A stretch of DNA of 64,000 bases from Azoarcus sp. L1K30 (GCF_018122735.1 NZ_JAGRRD010000001.1:2832871-2896870), one strand, 5' to 3'. Shown: positions 26,537 to 36,327, numbered from the stretch's first letter. A program made the numbers and translations. The notes: generated by a model not told the origin, from the sequence alone.

Positions 26537-27991
26537 ATGCTGAACCTCAAGGATCCCGGCCTGCTGAGGCAGGCTTGCTACATCGACGGCCACTGGGTCG
26601 CCGCGGACAGCGGAGAAGCCTTTCCGGTCACCGACCCGGCTGACGGCCAGGTCATTGCCAGCGTACCCCGTGCGGGCGCGGCCGAAACCGAACGCGCCAT
26701 CGCCGCGGCGCAGAAGGCCCTGCCCGCCTGGCGCGCACGCACCGCGGCCGAGCGCGCCCGCATCCTGCGGCGCTGGTACGAACTGATGCTCGCGCATCAG
26801 GACGACCTCGCACTCATCATGACGGCTGAGCAGGGTAAGCCGTTGGCCGAGGCGCGAGGCGAAATCGCCTATGCCGCAGCCTATCTCGAATGGTTCTCCG
26901 AAGAGGCCAAGCGCGCCTACGGCGACGTCATTCCCTCACCGTTCGCCGACCGCCGCATCGTGGTCACCAAGGAACCGGTCGGCGTCTGTGCGGCCATCAC
27001 ACCGTGGAATTTCCCCTCGGCGATGATCACCCGCAAGGCCGGCCCTGCACTCGCGGCCGGCTGCACGATGATCCTCAAACCCGCCGAGCAGACCCCGCTG
27101 TCGGCGCTCGCACTGGCTGAACTGGCCGAGCGGGCCGGCGTGCCCGCGGGCGTGTTCAGCGTCGTCACCGGCGATGCGCGTGCCATCGGCGGTGTGCTCA
27201 CCGCCAGCCCGGTGGTGCGCAAGCTCACCTTCACCGGCTCGACCGAAGTCGGCCGTCTGCTGATGCAGCAGTGCGCGCCGACGATCAAGAAGCTGTCGCT
27301 CGAACTCGGCGGCAACGCCCCCTTCATCGTCTTCGATGACGCCGATCTCGACGCCGCGGTCGCCGGTGCCATGGCGTCCAAGTACCGCAACGCCGGCCAG
27401 ACCTGCGTGTGCAGCAATCGCTTTCTGGTGCAGGAAGGCGTGTACCAAGCCTTTGCCGACAAGCTCGCCACCGCCGTGGCGGCTCTCAAGGTCGGCAAAG
27501 GCACGGAAGACGGCGTGACCCAGGGACCGCTGATCGATGAGGCCGCCATTGCCAAGGTCGAGTCGCTGGTCGCTGACGCCCTCAGCAAGGGCGCCCAGGT
27601 GGTGTCCGGTGGCTCCCGCCACGCGCTCGGCGGCACCTGGTTCCAGCCCACCGTGCTCACCGACACGACACCCGACATGGCGGTGGCGAAGGAAGAAATC
27701 TTCGGTCCTGTGGCCCCGCTGTTCCGCTTCCGCACCGAGGAAGAGGCAATTGCCATGGCCAACGACACCGAATTCGGTCTGGCCGCCTATTTCTACTCGC
27801 GTGACATTGGCCGCGTCTGGCGGGTCTCGGGCCAGCTCGAATACGGCATGGTCGGCATCAATACCGGCCTGATCTCGACCGAGGTCGCGCCCTTCGGCGG
27901 CGTCAAGAACTCGGGCCTTGGTCGCGAAGGTTCGCACCATGGGCTCGATGAGTACATGGAGTTGAAGTACCTGTCGATGGGCGGGCTTTAG
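26537..27991 (+). CDS. gabD: Succinate-semialdehyde dehydrogenase
   Basis: A 484-residue aldehyde dehydrogenase of the GabD group. The catalytic Cys291 lies in NAGQTCVCSNRF, the glutamate in LELGGNAPFIV and the cofactor loop in FTGSTEVG. GabD enzymes of this length usually prefer NADP. Position directly after hpaI makes succinic semialdehyde the evident substrate, feeding succinate to the TCA cycle. Ribosome site AGGAAC; 16 bases after hpaI. Confidence 0.92.
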   Translation: MLNLKDPGLLRQACYIDGHWVAADSGEAFPVTDPADGQVIASVPRAGAAETERAIAAAQKALPAWRARTAAERARILRRWYELMLAHQDDLALIMTAEQGKPLAEARGEIAYAAAYLEWFSEEAKRAYGDVIPSPFADRRIVVTKEPVGVCAAITPWNFPSAMITRKAGPALAAGCTMILKPAEQTPLSALALAELAERAGVPAGVFSVVTGDARAIGGVLTASPVVRKLTFTGSTEVGRLLMQQCAPTIKKLSLELGGNAPFIVFDDADLDAAVAGAMASKYRNAGQTCVCSNRFLVQEGVYQAFADKLATAVAALKVGKGTEDGVTQGPLIDEAAIAKVESLVADALSKGAQVVSGGSRHALGGTWFQPTVLTDTTPDMAVAKEEIFGPVAPLFRFRTEEEAIAMANDTEFGLAAYFYSRDIGRVWRVSGQLEYGMVGINTGLISTEVAPFGGVKNSGLGREGSHHGLDEYMELKYLSMGGL

Positions 27992-28071
27992 CACCGTCTT
28001 TCGTATCTGCGTAGCACCACCAGACACTCGCGCATCCGTTCGCGAGGCAATTCGATCATCAGGAGACAACC

Positions 28072-29103
28072 ATGAACACCCTGCGCCTTTCATCCCTCGC
28101 CCTGCTTGCCGGCTTTGTCGCGCTGCCCGCCGCCGCGCAGGAAGTCACGCTGAAAGTCAGCCACTTCCTGCCCGGCATGGCCCTCGCCCAGAAGGCCGTG
28201 CTCGAGCCCTGGTGCGAGGATCTCGGCCGCGCCTCGGCCGGACGCATCAAGTGCCAGTTTTTCCCATCGATGCAGCTCGGCGGCACGCCGGCGCAATTGC
28301 CCGACCTGGTGAAGAACGGTGTCGCCGACATCGTATGGACCGCGCCGGGCTATTCGGCGGGCCGCTTCCCCAAGACCGAAGCGCTCGAGCTGCCGGGCGT
28401 GCTGCCGTTGGGTGGTGTTGCGCAAGGACGGGCGATCTGGCCCTTCTTCGAACAACACCTGCAAGCTGAATACGGTGCATTCAAGGTGCTTGCCATGCAC
28501 GGCGACGGGGGCATGAACATCCACACGGCGAAGACGGCGATCAAATCCGCCGACGACCTCAAGGGCCTCAAGCTGCGCGCGCCGAACCGCACCATCGCCC
28601 GCACCCTGACCGTGCTCGGTGCCACACCGGTGGCGATGCCGCCCGCACAGATGACCGAAGCCATTTCCAAGGGTGTCGTCGATGGCGCGTCCGCGGTATG
28701 GGAGGTCATCGTGCCCACCAAACTCGACGAGGTCACGCACTTCCACATGGAAACCCCGGCCGATCAGCCGGCGATGGGCTCGACCATTCTGACCGTGCTG
28801 ATGAACAAGGAACGTTATGCGGCCCTCCCCGCCGATCTGCGCGACATCATCGACCGCTACAGCGGCATGGCACTGGTCGAGCGTTTCGGCCAGGCGTGGG
28901 ATGGTGCGATCACCGGCGCACGCGACAAGGTGAAGGCCGCCGGTCACACGGTGACCCAGGTTGAAGGCGCTGCCTACACCACCATGCGCGAACGTGCGCT
29001 CCCGGTCGAACAGGAGTGGATTGCCGACGCCAAGGGCAAGGGCTTCGACGGCGCCGTACTGGTTGCCGCCGCCCGCGACGCCGCCGCCAAGACCCGCCCC
29101 TGA
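28072..29103 (+). CDS. dctP: TRAP transporter solute-binding protein (DctP family)
   Basis: A 343-residue periplasmic binding protein with a signal peptide (LALLAGFVALPAAAQ), then the DctP fold: VSHFLPGMALAQKAV, SMQLGGTPAQLPDLVKNG, LKLRAPNRTIARTLTVLGATPV and MPPAQMTEAISKGVVDGA. The arginine in RAPNRT region would bind the substrate carboxylate. It captures the acid for DctQM. Unusually it is almost 9 kb from dctQM but in the same direction and inside the catabolic cluster. Strong AGGAGA ribosome site. Confidence 0.9.
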   Translation: MNTLRLSSLALLAGFVALPAAAQEVTLKVSHFLPGMALAQKAVLEPWCEDLGRASAGRIKCQFFPSMQLGGTPAQLPDLVKNGVADIVWTAPGYSAGRFPKTEALELPGVLPLGGVAQGRAIWPFFEQHLQAEYGAFKVLAMHGDGGMNIHTAKTAIKSADDLKGLKLRAPNRTIARTLTVLGATPVAMPPAQMTEAISKGVVDGASAVWEVIVPTKLDEVTHFHMETPADQPAMGSTILTVLMNKERYAALPADLRDIIDRYSGMALVERFGQAWDGAITGARDKVKAAGHTVTQVEGAAYTTMRERALPVEQEWIADAKGKGFDGAVLVAAARDAAAKTRP

Positions 29104-29172
29104 TACCGAACCCACCTCCCCCATGGCCGTTGCCCGGTTCAGGGCAGCGGCCCCCATTCTGAGGAACAGCCG

Positions 29173-29943
29173 ATGTCGAACACCAAACGCTACTACGAAC
29201 ACCCCGCCCGCTTCGGCGACACCGAATGGCAGGCCCGCGTGCAGCTTGCCGCGATGTACCGCATCTTTGCCTATCTCAAGTGGGACGAATCGATCTACAA
29301 CCATATCTCGCTGCGCGTGCCTGGCGAACCCGGTCACTTCCTGATCAACCCCTTCGGTCTGCATTACTCGGAAGTGTGCGCATCCAATCTGGTCAAGATC
29401 GACATCGACGGCAACATCATCGGCCATGCCGATTGGCCGATCAATCCGGCTGGTTTCACCTTTCATAGCGCGATCCATGCAACGGTGCCGGACGGCCACT
29501 GCGTGATGCACGTCCACACCACGGCAACCCAGGCCGTGTGCTGCCTGAAGGACGGGCTGTCGTTCAGCAACTTCTATGCGGCACAGCTCTACGGCAAGAT
29601 CGCCTACCACGACTTCGAGGGCATTACCGTCCATCTGGACGAAGGTCAGCGCATCCTCGCCAGTGCGGGCGACAAACCCGTGCTGCTGCTGCGCAACCAC
29701 GGACCGGTCGTGATCGGCGCAACCCTGGCACAGGCCTTCTCGCTGATGTGGCTGGTCAATCGCGCCTGCGAGATTCAGCTCGCCACCCAATCCATGGGAC
29801 AGGCGCTTGAATTGCCGACGCCGGTTCTGGAAAAATGCGTGGCAGACTCGCTGAACTTCGATCCCAAGTACGGCGCCGGAGAAGACGCCTTCGCCGCCTT
29901 TGTCCGCCTGGTCGAAAGGCAGGACCCAGGCTTTCGTCACTGA
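29173..29943 (+). CDS. Class II aldolase/adducin-family protein
   Basis: A 256-residue protein with the class II aldolase/adducin fold. Metal-binding histidines appear as MHVHTTATQA and NHGPVVIG; NHISLRVPGEPGHFLINPFG is typical of the N-terminal part. Members are zinc aldolases, epimerases or decarboxylase-like enzymes; close relatives without known substrates are common near aromatic catabolic genes. It follows dctP by 69 bases and precedes the PanE-like gene. A specific reaction cannot be assigned. Confidence 0.8.
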   Translation: MSNTKRYYEHPARFGDTEWQARVQLAAMYRIFAYLKWDESIYNHISLRVPGEPGHFLINPFGLHYSEVCASNLVKIDIDGNIIGHADWPINPAGFTFHSAIHATVPDGHCVMHVHTTATQAVCCLKDGLSFSNFYAAQLYGKIAYHDFEGITVHLDEGQRILASAGDKPVLLLRNHGPVVIGATLAQAFSLMWLVNRACEIQLATQSMGQALELPTPVLEKCVADSLNFDPKYGAGEDAFAAFVRLVERQDPGFRH

Positions 29944-29985
29944 GCACCCGGTTTCGGCCCTCCCGCCACGGGTGAAGGAGCAGGA

Positions 29986-30960
29986 ATGAAGATCTGCCTG
30001 TACGGCGCCGGCGCGGTCGGCGGCCTTATCGGGGCACGCATTGCCGCCACCGGTCAACCCTTGTCGGTGGTCGCACGCGGCTCGACGCTGGCCGCGCTGC
30101 AGCACGACGGCCTCGGCCTTCAGCAAGTGGATGGCCGCCGCCACTTCGCGGTCACTGCGGTGGCCGACCCTGGCGAACTGGGGCCGCAGGATCTCGTGAT
30201 CGTTGCCGTCAAGGAGCCGGCGATGGCCGCCGTCGCCGAGGCCATCGGGCCGCTGATCGGGCCCGACACCAAGGTGATGACGGCCATGAACGGCGTGCCG
30301 TGGTGGTTCTTCGACGGCCTGCCCGGGCCGCTGGCCGGCGCCACCCTTACCAGCGTCGACCCCACGGGCGAACTGCGCAGTCGCATCCCCTCCGCACAGG
30401 TCATCGGTTGCGTCGTGCATATCGCGTGCGCCACCCTGTCGCCTGGCGTCAGCCTGCACAAGATGGGCAACGGGCTGGTCATCGGCGATGCCACCGGCCC
30501 CGTCACGGTGGCCACCCGGGCGGTGGCCGGTCTGCTCACCGCGGCCGGCTTTGATCTCACCGTGTCCGATCGCATCCAGCGCGACATCTGGTTCAAGCTG
30601 TGGGGCAACATGACCATGAACCCGGTATCGGCAATCACCGGCGCCACCAGCGACCGCATCCTCGACGACGAACTGGTCGAATCCTTTTGTGTGCGGGTCA
30701 TGGAAGAGGCCGCCGCCGTGGGCGAGCGCATCGGCTGCCCGGTGGCACAGAGTCCGGCCGAGCGTAACGCGGTCACGCGCAAACTGGGCGCGATGAAGAC
30801 CTCGATGTTGCAGGACGTCGAGGCCGGCCGCGCGTTAGAGATTGATGCGCTGCTCGGCGTGGTGCACGAGATCGCCGGCAAGGCAGGCGTCGAGGTGCCC
30901 AACATCGCTGCCCTGCTCGGCCTGGTGAGGCTCTTTGCCCGCACCCGCGGGCTGTATTGA
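29986..30960 (+). CDS. 2-dehydropantoate 2-reductase-family (PanE/ApbA) protein
   Basis: A 324-residue NADP-dependent reductase with an N-terminal Rossmann motif (YGAGAVGGLIGARIA), KEPAMAAVAEAIGP, and the ApbA C-terminal domain (IWFKLWGNMTMNPVSAITGA, then KTSMLQDVEAGRALEIDALLG). PanE reduces ketopantoate, but many paralogues in catabolic operons act on other 2-oxoacids. Its position as the last gene before a terminator, next to a class II aldolase, suggests a catabolic rather than vitamin role; this is inference. Confidence 0.82.
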   Translation: MKICLYGAGAVGGLIGARIAATGQPLSVVARGSTLAALQHDGLGLQQVDGRRHFAVTAVADPGELGPQDLVIVAVKEPAMAAVAEAIGPLIGPDTKVMTAMNGVPWWFFDGLPGPLAGATLTSVDPTGELRSRIPSAQVIGCVVHIACATLSPGVSLHKMGNGLVIGDATGPVTVATRAVAGLLTAAGFDLTVSDRIQRDIWFKLWGNMTMNPVSAITGATSDRILDDELVESFCVRVMEEAAAVGERIGCPVAQSPAERNAVTRKLGAMKTSMLQDVEAGRALEIDALLGVVHEIAGKAGVEVPNIAALLGLVRLFARTRGLY

Positions 30961-30965
30961 AATGC

Positions 30966-30989
30966 AGGCGCGCCTATCAGGGCGCGCCT
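30966..30989. terminator. Hairpin between convergent panE-like and hpd genes
   Basis: AGGCGCGCC (30966-30974), six-base loop, GGCGCGCCT (30981-30989): a perfect nine-base GC stem directly after the PanE-like stop and before the hpd stop. No T-run follows, but the position suits a bidirectional terminator. Confidence 0.6.
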
Positions 30990-31010
30990 TCCATGCCGAA
31001 CGCGCCGGTA

Positions 31011-32090
31011 CTATTCCGGGATCGTGATTGCGCCGCGCCGGATCTGGTCGCGTTCAAGCGATTCGAACAAAGCCTTGAAATTGCCCTCGCCAAAGCCATC
31101 GTCACCCTTGCGCTGGATGAACTCGAAGAACACCGGCCCGAGTAGGGTCTCGGAGAAGATCTGCAGCAACAGGCGGCGCTTGCCACCTTCGGTGCTGCCA
31201 TCGAGGAGGATGCCGCGGGCGCTCAGTTCCGCCGCGTTCTCACCATGGCCGGGCAAGCGCTCGTCGAGCATCTCGTAATAGGTGGCCGGGGGCGCCGTCA
31301 TCAGCGGAATGCCGGCAGCACGCAGCTTGTCCACACTGGCGATGAGATCGTCGGTGAGCAGCGCCACGTGCTGGATGCCTTCGCCGTTGAACTTCATCAG
31401 GAACTCCTCGATCTGCCCCGAGCCCTTCGACGCCTCTTCGTTGAGCGGAATGCGGATCTTGCCGTCCGGTGCGGTCATCGCACGCGAAGTCAGGCCGGTG
31501 TACTCGCCCTTGATGTCGAAGTAGCGAATCTCGCGGAAGTTGAAGATGCGCTCGTAGAAGCTTCCCCAATGGTTCATGCGGCCGCGATAGACGTTGTGCG
31601 TCAGGTGGTCGATGAGCTTGAAGCCATGCCCGACCGGATGCCGATCGACGCCTTCGATGAAGTTGAAGTCGATGTCGTAGATCGAGGTGCCGTCGCCGTA
31701 GCGGTCGATCAGGTACAGCGGCGCGCCGCCAATGCCCTTGATCGCTGGCAGGCGCAGCTCCATCGGGCCGGTCGGCATGTCCATCGGCTGGGCACCGAGC
31801 TCGATCGCGCGTCTGAACGCAAGATGCGCATCGCGCACGCGAAACGCCATGCCGCAGGCTGACGGCCCGTGCTCGGCGGCGAAATAGGCCGGAATGCTGC
31901 GCGGCTCTCGATTGACGATGAAATTGATATCACCCTGACGGTACAGGGTGACGTCCTTCGAGCGGTGCTGCGCCACGCGGGAAAAGCCCATCATCTCGAA
32001 GATGGGTTCGAGCACGTTGGGAATGGGCGAGGCGAATTCGACGAACTCGAAGCCCATGAGGCCCATCGGATTTTCAAAAAGGTCAGCCAT
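31011..32090 (-). CDS. hpd: 4-hydroxyphenylpyruvate dioxygenase
   Basis: A 359-residue VOC-fold dioxygenase of usual bacterial HPPD length. The Fe(II) ligands are in the expected places: [24 protein letters not shown] and the late FFEFIQRKG. The C-terminal helix ([18 protein letters not shown]) is typical. It converts 4-hydroxyphenylpyruvate from tyrosine to homogentisate. It is convergent with the hpa cluster. No homogentisate dioxygenase or HpaBC is visible, so tyrosine and 4-hydroxyphenylacetate breakdown are only partly represented here. Confidence 0.93.
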   Translation of the reverse strand: MADLFENPMGLMGFEFVEFASPIPNVLEPIFEMMGFSRVAQHRSKDVTLYRQGDINFIVNREPRSIPAYFAAEHGPSACGMAFRVRDAHLAFRRAIELGAQPMDMPTGPMELRLPAIKGIGGAPLYLIDRYGDGTSIYDIDFNFIEGVDRHPVGHGFKLIDHLTHNVYRGRMNHWGSFYERIFNFREIRYFDIKGEYTGLTSRAMTAPDGKIRIPLNEEASKGSGQIEEFLMKFNGEGIQHVALLTDDLIASVDKLRAAGIPLMTAPPATYYEMLDERLPGHGENAAELSARGILLDGSTEGGKRRLLLQIFSETLLGPVFFEFIQRKGDDGFGEGNFKALFESLERDQIRRGAITIPE

Positions 32091-32530
32091 TGTCTTGCTC
32101 CTGATAGCGAATGGTTCGGGTGGACCGCAGTCCAGGGTCGAAACGGCCTATCGGAACAAGGGGGGCGCACACGGCACCCCGCGCACACTGCGTGCGAGGT
32201 GATCGCCCACGAACAGCTCACTACCCCGTCCATGCCCGCGCGGCTGCGCTGAGCAGTCGTGGCAGCGAACCGGTGAACCGGGCTTGGGCATGCTGTGGTC
32301 TCCGCGGTGGCATGGGCGCGCTTGCGCCCTTGTTATTCGTTATAGTCCAACTACTTTAACACCACTGAAGACGAACGTCGTTCCCCCGAGGGGGACCGGG
32401 GCGCCCGGTGCGCCGCCAATCTCATCAGCCAGAACATTTGCATGTCCCGGACAACAGGGTAATAGTCCTGCTGCAAGCACCGCCAAGAGCGGGCACCTCA
32501 CCCCCACACGCGAACCAACAAGGAGAGCCG
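32091..32530. other. Divergent intergenic region between hpd and alaX
   Basis: About 440 bases without a supported gene. There is an AT-rich block at about 32335-32365 and a small GC hairpin (TCCCCC-GA-GGGGGA) near 32380-32395. Promoters for both genes presumably lie here, but I could not fix -10/-35 boxes. Confidence 0.5.
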
Positions 32531-33238
32531 ATGACCGAACGTCTTTTCCATGCCGACAGCTATGCCCAGGCCTGCGACGCCATTGTCACCCGCAGCGAAC
32601 CGGGCATCATCGAACTCGACCGCACCGTGTTCTACCCCACCGGCGGCGGCCAGCCCGGCGACATCGGTACATTGATCCTCGAGGACGGCAGCCGCCTCGA
32701 GGTGACCGACACGATCAAGGGCGATAGCGAGACCATCGTGCACCGCGTCGACGCCGCTGCCCCGGTGCCCGGCCCCGGCACCCGGCTGCGGGCAGAGATC
32801 GACTGGCCCCGGCGGCACACCCTGATGCGCTATCACACCTGCCTGCACCTGCTGTGCGCAGTGGTTGATGCTCCGGTGACCGGCGGCAAGATGGCCGTGG
32901 ACAAGGCCCATCTCGACTTCGACATCGACATGGACAAACTGGTCGCTGCCGATATCGAAGCCGCGCTCAACGCCCTCATCGCGCGCGACCAGGCGGTGGA
33001 AACCGGATCGATCAGCGATGCGGAGCTCGACGCCAATCCAGGGTTGGTGAAGACCATGTCGGTACAGCCGCCGCGCGGACAGGGCAGCGTGCGCACCATC
33101 CGCGTCGGAGACATCGATTACCAGCCCTGCGGCGGCACCCATCTGCGCCACACCCGCGAGATCGGCACGGCCAGCGTGGTCAGAATCCGCTCGGAGGGCA
33201 AACGCAACAAGCGCGTGACGATCGTCCTCAATCGCTGA
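32531..33238 (+). CDS. alaX: AlaX-type alanyl-tRNA editing protein
   Basis: A 235-residue free-standing editing domain related to the AlaRS editing domain. The four zinc ligands are visible: H102 and H106 (RYHTCLHLL) and C200 and H204 (QPCGGTHLRHT). The N-terminal TVFYPTGGGQPGD motif marks the AlaX family. It hydrolyses Ser- or Gly-tRNA(Ala) mischarged by AlaRS. The start is set by an AAGGAGAG ribosome site. Confidence 0.92.
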   Translation: MTERLFHADSYAQACDAIVTRSEPGIIELDRTVFYPTGGGQPGDIGTLILEDGSRLEVTDTIKGDSETIVHRVDAAAPVPGPGTRLRAEIDWPRRHTLMRYHTCLHLLCAVVDAPVTGGKMAVDKAHLDFDIDMDKLVAADIEAALNALIARDQAVETGSISDAELDANPGLVKTMSVQPPRGQGSVRTIRVGDIDYQPCGGTHLRHTREIGTASVVRIRSEGKRNKRVTIVLNR

Positions 33239-33322
33239 ACCCGCCCGCCGCTGTCTGCGATGCATCCGGAGGACTTGGCCACGATCAAGAAAACTGCGCC
33301 GACGCGGTGCTAGGATCCGTTC

Positions 33323-34750
33323 ATGGATCCGACGCCCTCACACAATTTCCCCGACCTGCGCGCGCGCCTGGCGGCCTTGCTCGACATGCTCGAAACCGGG
33401 CTGGTCGAGCGCCGCCAGGCGGTTCGCCTGAGCCTGCTCGGCGCGCTTGCCGGCGAACATACGCTGCTGATCGGCCCGCCGGGCACCGCCAAGAGCGAAC
33501 TGGCGCGGCGCCTGCACACCGCGTTTGCCAATGCCCGCTATTTCGAGCGCCTGTTGACCCGCTTCTCGGTACCCGAAGAGCTGTTCGGCCCGTTGTCGAT
33601 CAAGGCCCTCGAAGAGGACCGCTACGAGCGCCACACCGCCGGCTTCCTGCCCGACGCCTCGATCGCCTTCATCGACGAAGTATTCAAGGCCAACAGCGCC
33701 ATCCTCAACGCGCTGCTGACGCTGCTCAACGAGCGCGAGTTCGACAACGGCGCCGGCCGCCAGCACTGTCCGCTGATCAGTGTGGTCGGCGCCACCAATG
33801 ACGTCCCCGAGGACGAAGTGGCGGAGGCCTTTTTCGACCGCTTCCTGTTGCGTCTGCCGGTCGCACCGGTCAGCGCAGGCGGCTTTGCGCAGCTGCTGCA
33901 GACCCTGCACGGCGCGAACTGGACGGCGCCTCCCGCGGCGCTGCGCCTGGACACCACGGATCTCGACGCGCTGGCCAGCAGGGCCGGCAAGGTCGTTCTG
34001 GCCGTAGACGTGGGGGCGATCCTCGCCGAACTGCGCGCGCATTTCGCCGCAGAAGAAATCTATGTTTCCGACCGCCGCTGGGTCAAGGCCGTGTGGTGGC
34101 TGCGTATCGCCGCTGCGTGCGAAGGCCGCGCAACGGTGGCGGTGTGGGATCTGCTCCTGCTCCCGTGCTGCACCGCGCCCGATGCGCCGCGCCAGGCCGC
34201 GGTCGCCGAGTGGCTGCAGGCCCGTCTCGGTGTGCGCGAGGCATTCTCGCCACCGCGGCTGACACGGGTGATCGAAGCCTTCGAGGCGCAGCTCGACGCC
34301 GAATCGAAAGCCAACGAACTCGACTACGATGCTTCCGGACGCCTGCGCTTCTCCGCGACCGAACTCGCCGACGAGATTGGCGACGCCAAGGGCGGCGCCG
34401 GCGCACTGCGCATGCGCTACAACCGTCGGCGTCGTTACGGCGCCTGTCACATTGCGGCGCGTACCGGCCAGATCGATGCCCTGCTCGCCCGCATCGCAGG
34501 CTATGCCGACGAACTCGCCGCGCAGCGCGATGACCTGGCGGCCTACCTCGACAACAGTCTGTGGCTGGACCCCGTGCTCGGCCAGCGCGTAGACACCAAT
34601 CTGGCGGCCGTGGCCACGGCGCTGGACAGTCTGCGACAGCGTGCAGAGGCGGCGCGCGAAGGCTTTACCCGCCTGCCCCGCCTGCCCGACAACGAAGACG
34701 ATGGCAACGTGCCCGACCCCATCGCCGAGCCCCTGCCACACGCGCCGTGA
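33323..34750 (+). CDS. ravA: RavA-type MoxR AAA+ ATPase
   Basis: A 475-residue MoxR-family AAA+ protein. Walker A GPPGTAKS is at residues 51-58, Walker B IAFIDE at 114-119, with sensor-1 GATND and the arginine-finger region FDRFLLRL after them. The long C-terminal part (discontinuous triple-helix region and a tail) fits RavA (about 500 residues). RavA hexamers work with the VWA protein ViaA as a chaperone pair, in E. coli linked to respiratory complexes and lysine decarboxylase. Overlaps the viaA start by four bases. Confidence 0.87.
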   Translation: MDPTPSHNFPDLRARLAALLDMLETGLVERRQAVRLSLLGALAGEHTLLIGPPGTAKSELARRLHTAFANARYFERLLTRFSVPEELFGPLSIKALEEDRYERHTAGFLPDASIAFIDEVFKANSAILNALLTLLNEREFDNGAGRQHCPLISVVGATNDVPEDEVAEAFFDRFLLRLPVAPVSAGGFAQLLQTLHGANWTAPPAALRLDTTDLDALASRAGKVVLAVDVGAILAELRAHFAAEEIYVSDRRWVKAVWWLRIAAACEGRATVAVWDLLLLPCCTAPDAPRQAAVAEWLQARLGVREAFSPPRLTRVIEAFEAQLDAESKANELDYDASGRLRFSATELADEIGDAKGGAGALRMRYNRRRRYGACHIAARTGQIDALLARIAGYADELAAQRDDLAAYLDNSLWLDPVLGQRVDTNLAAVATALDSLRQRAEAAREGFTRLPRLPDNEDDGNVPDPIAEPLPHAP

Positions 34751-36327
34751 ACCCCGTGCCTCCCCAAGCGCGCCTGTTCGAGGCGCGCGAGCGGCGCCTG
34801 GCCGCACTCGACGCCTTGTCGCGCAAACTGTGGCTGGGTGGCATGACCCATGCCGAAGGCCAGCTCGAGCCACGCCTGGAAGGGCTGTGCCTGTTGCACG
34901 ATGCCCTGTTCGCCGGGCAGTTGCCGCCTGCCGCCGTCTGGCCCTGGCCGCCGCCTCCGCTGACCGACGAACTGCACGCGACGCTGCAAGCGCTCACACT
35001 GCCGGCCTACTGTCGGGATCAGTCTGACTTGAGCGTCACGGTGCTGATGAGTGCGCTCTTCCACCTTGATTTCATCGTCGACTACCGCGATCGCGGTGCG
35101 GACCCATGCCAGGCGAGCCGAATGGCACTGGAGGCCTTTGCCGCCGACTGGCAGACGCGATGCGGCGAGATCGACGAATTGGTCGAGGTCTTCGGCAGCT
35201 TGCCCGACGGCAGCAAGAACACGCACTGGGACAGCCTGCGCGGCACCTTGCGCAGCGAGGGCTGGCAGGAGGTCCTGCGCATCCGTCGACTGATCGAAAA
35301 ACTGCCGGAGTTGAGCCAGCTGATTCGCCGCCTCGGCCGCAGCCGCACCACCGACGAACCCGACCGCCACAGCCAGCGTCCGGTCGAGCGCATGGACGCG
35401 GCCATCGCCCGCCTGCCACAGGCGCGCAGCGTGCACATCCCCGATCTCCCCGGCGAGACCCGCGGCATCAAGCGCTCCGAGCGCATCGCGCGCATGTTGC
35501 CAGCCGAAGCCATGCTCCTGGGCCATCCACGCTTGCGCCTCGTGTGGCATGCACGTCGGGCCGAGCGTACGCTGCTCGCCTACGACGACGATGAGCGCAT
35601 GGAGGAGCTGCACCAGCGGCAGGCGCCGACGCCGCGTCCGTCGCCACAAGCCGCGCCGGCGCGCCGGCTGGAGATGGGCCCACTGCTGATCTGTGTCGAC
35701 ACCTCGGGGTCGATGCAGGGCGGCGCCGAAGCGGTGGCCAAGGCCACCGTACTCGAGGCGGTACGCGCCGCTCACGCACAACAGCGCGACTGCCACGTTT
35801 TCGCCTTCGGCGGCCCGGACGAGGTGGTGGACATGGCGCTTGGCGTCGATGCCGGCGGCATCGAACGCCTGACGCGCTTTCTCTGCCAGACCTTTCGCGG
35901 CGGCACCGACATCTGCGGGCCGCTCGAGCACGCGATCGACAAGCTGGAAGACACCCGCTGGCAGCTGGCCGACCTGCTGCTGGCCTCGGACGGCGAATTC
36001 GGCGCCACCCCTGCCGTCGTCGCCCGCCTCAACCAGGCCAAGCAGACACAAGGTTTGCGTGTGCAGGGCATCCTCATCGGCGACCGCGAAACCGTCGGTC
36101 TGCTCGAAATAGCGGACGACATCCTGTGGGTGCGCGACTGGCGCCGTTTCGGCCATTCAGACGCAGACTCGCCGGTGCATTCGAAGAGCCTGACCGCGCT
36201 CTACTTTCCCGGGGCGCTGCGCAGCCCAGAAAACCGGCGCGCCACCGTCACCGGCGACACCGCCTCGGCCGCCGTCCGTGCCGGCCTGCACCGCGGCGAG
36301 ACGCCCCCGAACCAGGAGACATCGTGA
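34747..36327 (+). CDS. viaA: ViaA-type VWA-domain protein
   Basis: A 526-residue protein with an N-terminal helical region (ViaA-like, including EVLRIRRLIEKLPELSQLIRRLG) and a C-terminal von Willebrand A domain. The MIDAS motif DTSGSM starts at residue 318, with the later TFRGGTDI threonine and LLLASDGEF aspartate completing the metal site. It is the partner of the AAA+ protein. The GTG start is chosen because it overlaps the ravA stop (GTGA). The stop in turn overlaps the next gene's GTG, so all three are translationally coupled. Confidence 0.86.
   Translation: MNPVPPQARLFEARERRLAALDALSRKLWLGGMTHAEGQLEPRLEGLCLLHDALFAGQLPPAAVWPWPPPPLTDELHATLQALTLPAYCRDQSDLSVTVLMSALFHLDFIVDYRDRGADPCQASRMALEAFAADWQTRCGEIDELVEVFGSLPDGSKNTHWDSLRGTLRSEGWQEVLRIRRLIEKLPELSQLIRRLGRSRTTDEPDRHSQRPVERMDAAIARLPQARSVHIPDLPGETRGIKRSERIARMLPAEAMLLGHPRLRLVWHARRAERTLLAYDDDERMEELHQRQAPTPRPSPQAAPARRLEMGPLLICVDTSGSMQGGAEAVAKATVLEAVRAAHAQQRDCHVFAFGGPDEVVDMALGVDAGGIERLTRFLCQTFRGGTDICGPLEHAIDKLEDTRWQLADLLLASDGEFGATPAVVARLNQAKQTQGLRVQGILIGDRETVGLLEIADDILWVRDWRRFGHSDADSPVHSKSLTALYFPGALRSPENRRATVTGDTASAAVRAGLHRGETPPNQETS

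Noticed and set aside
28090..30459. A 789-codon frame on the minus strand opposite dctP, the aldolase and the PanE-like gene.
   Set aside because: Long antisense frames are expected in high-GC DNA; the composition is low-complexity and the plus-strand genes have strong family matches.
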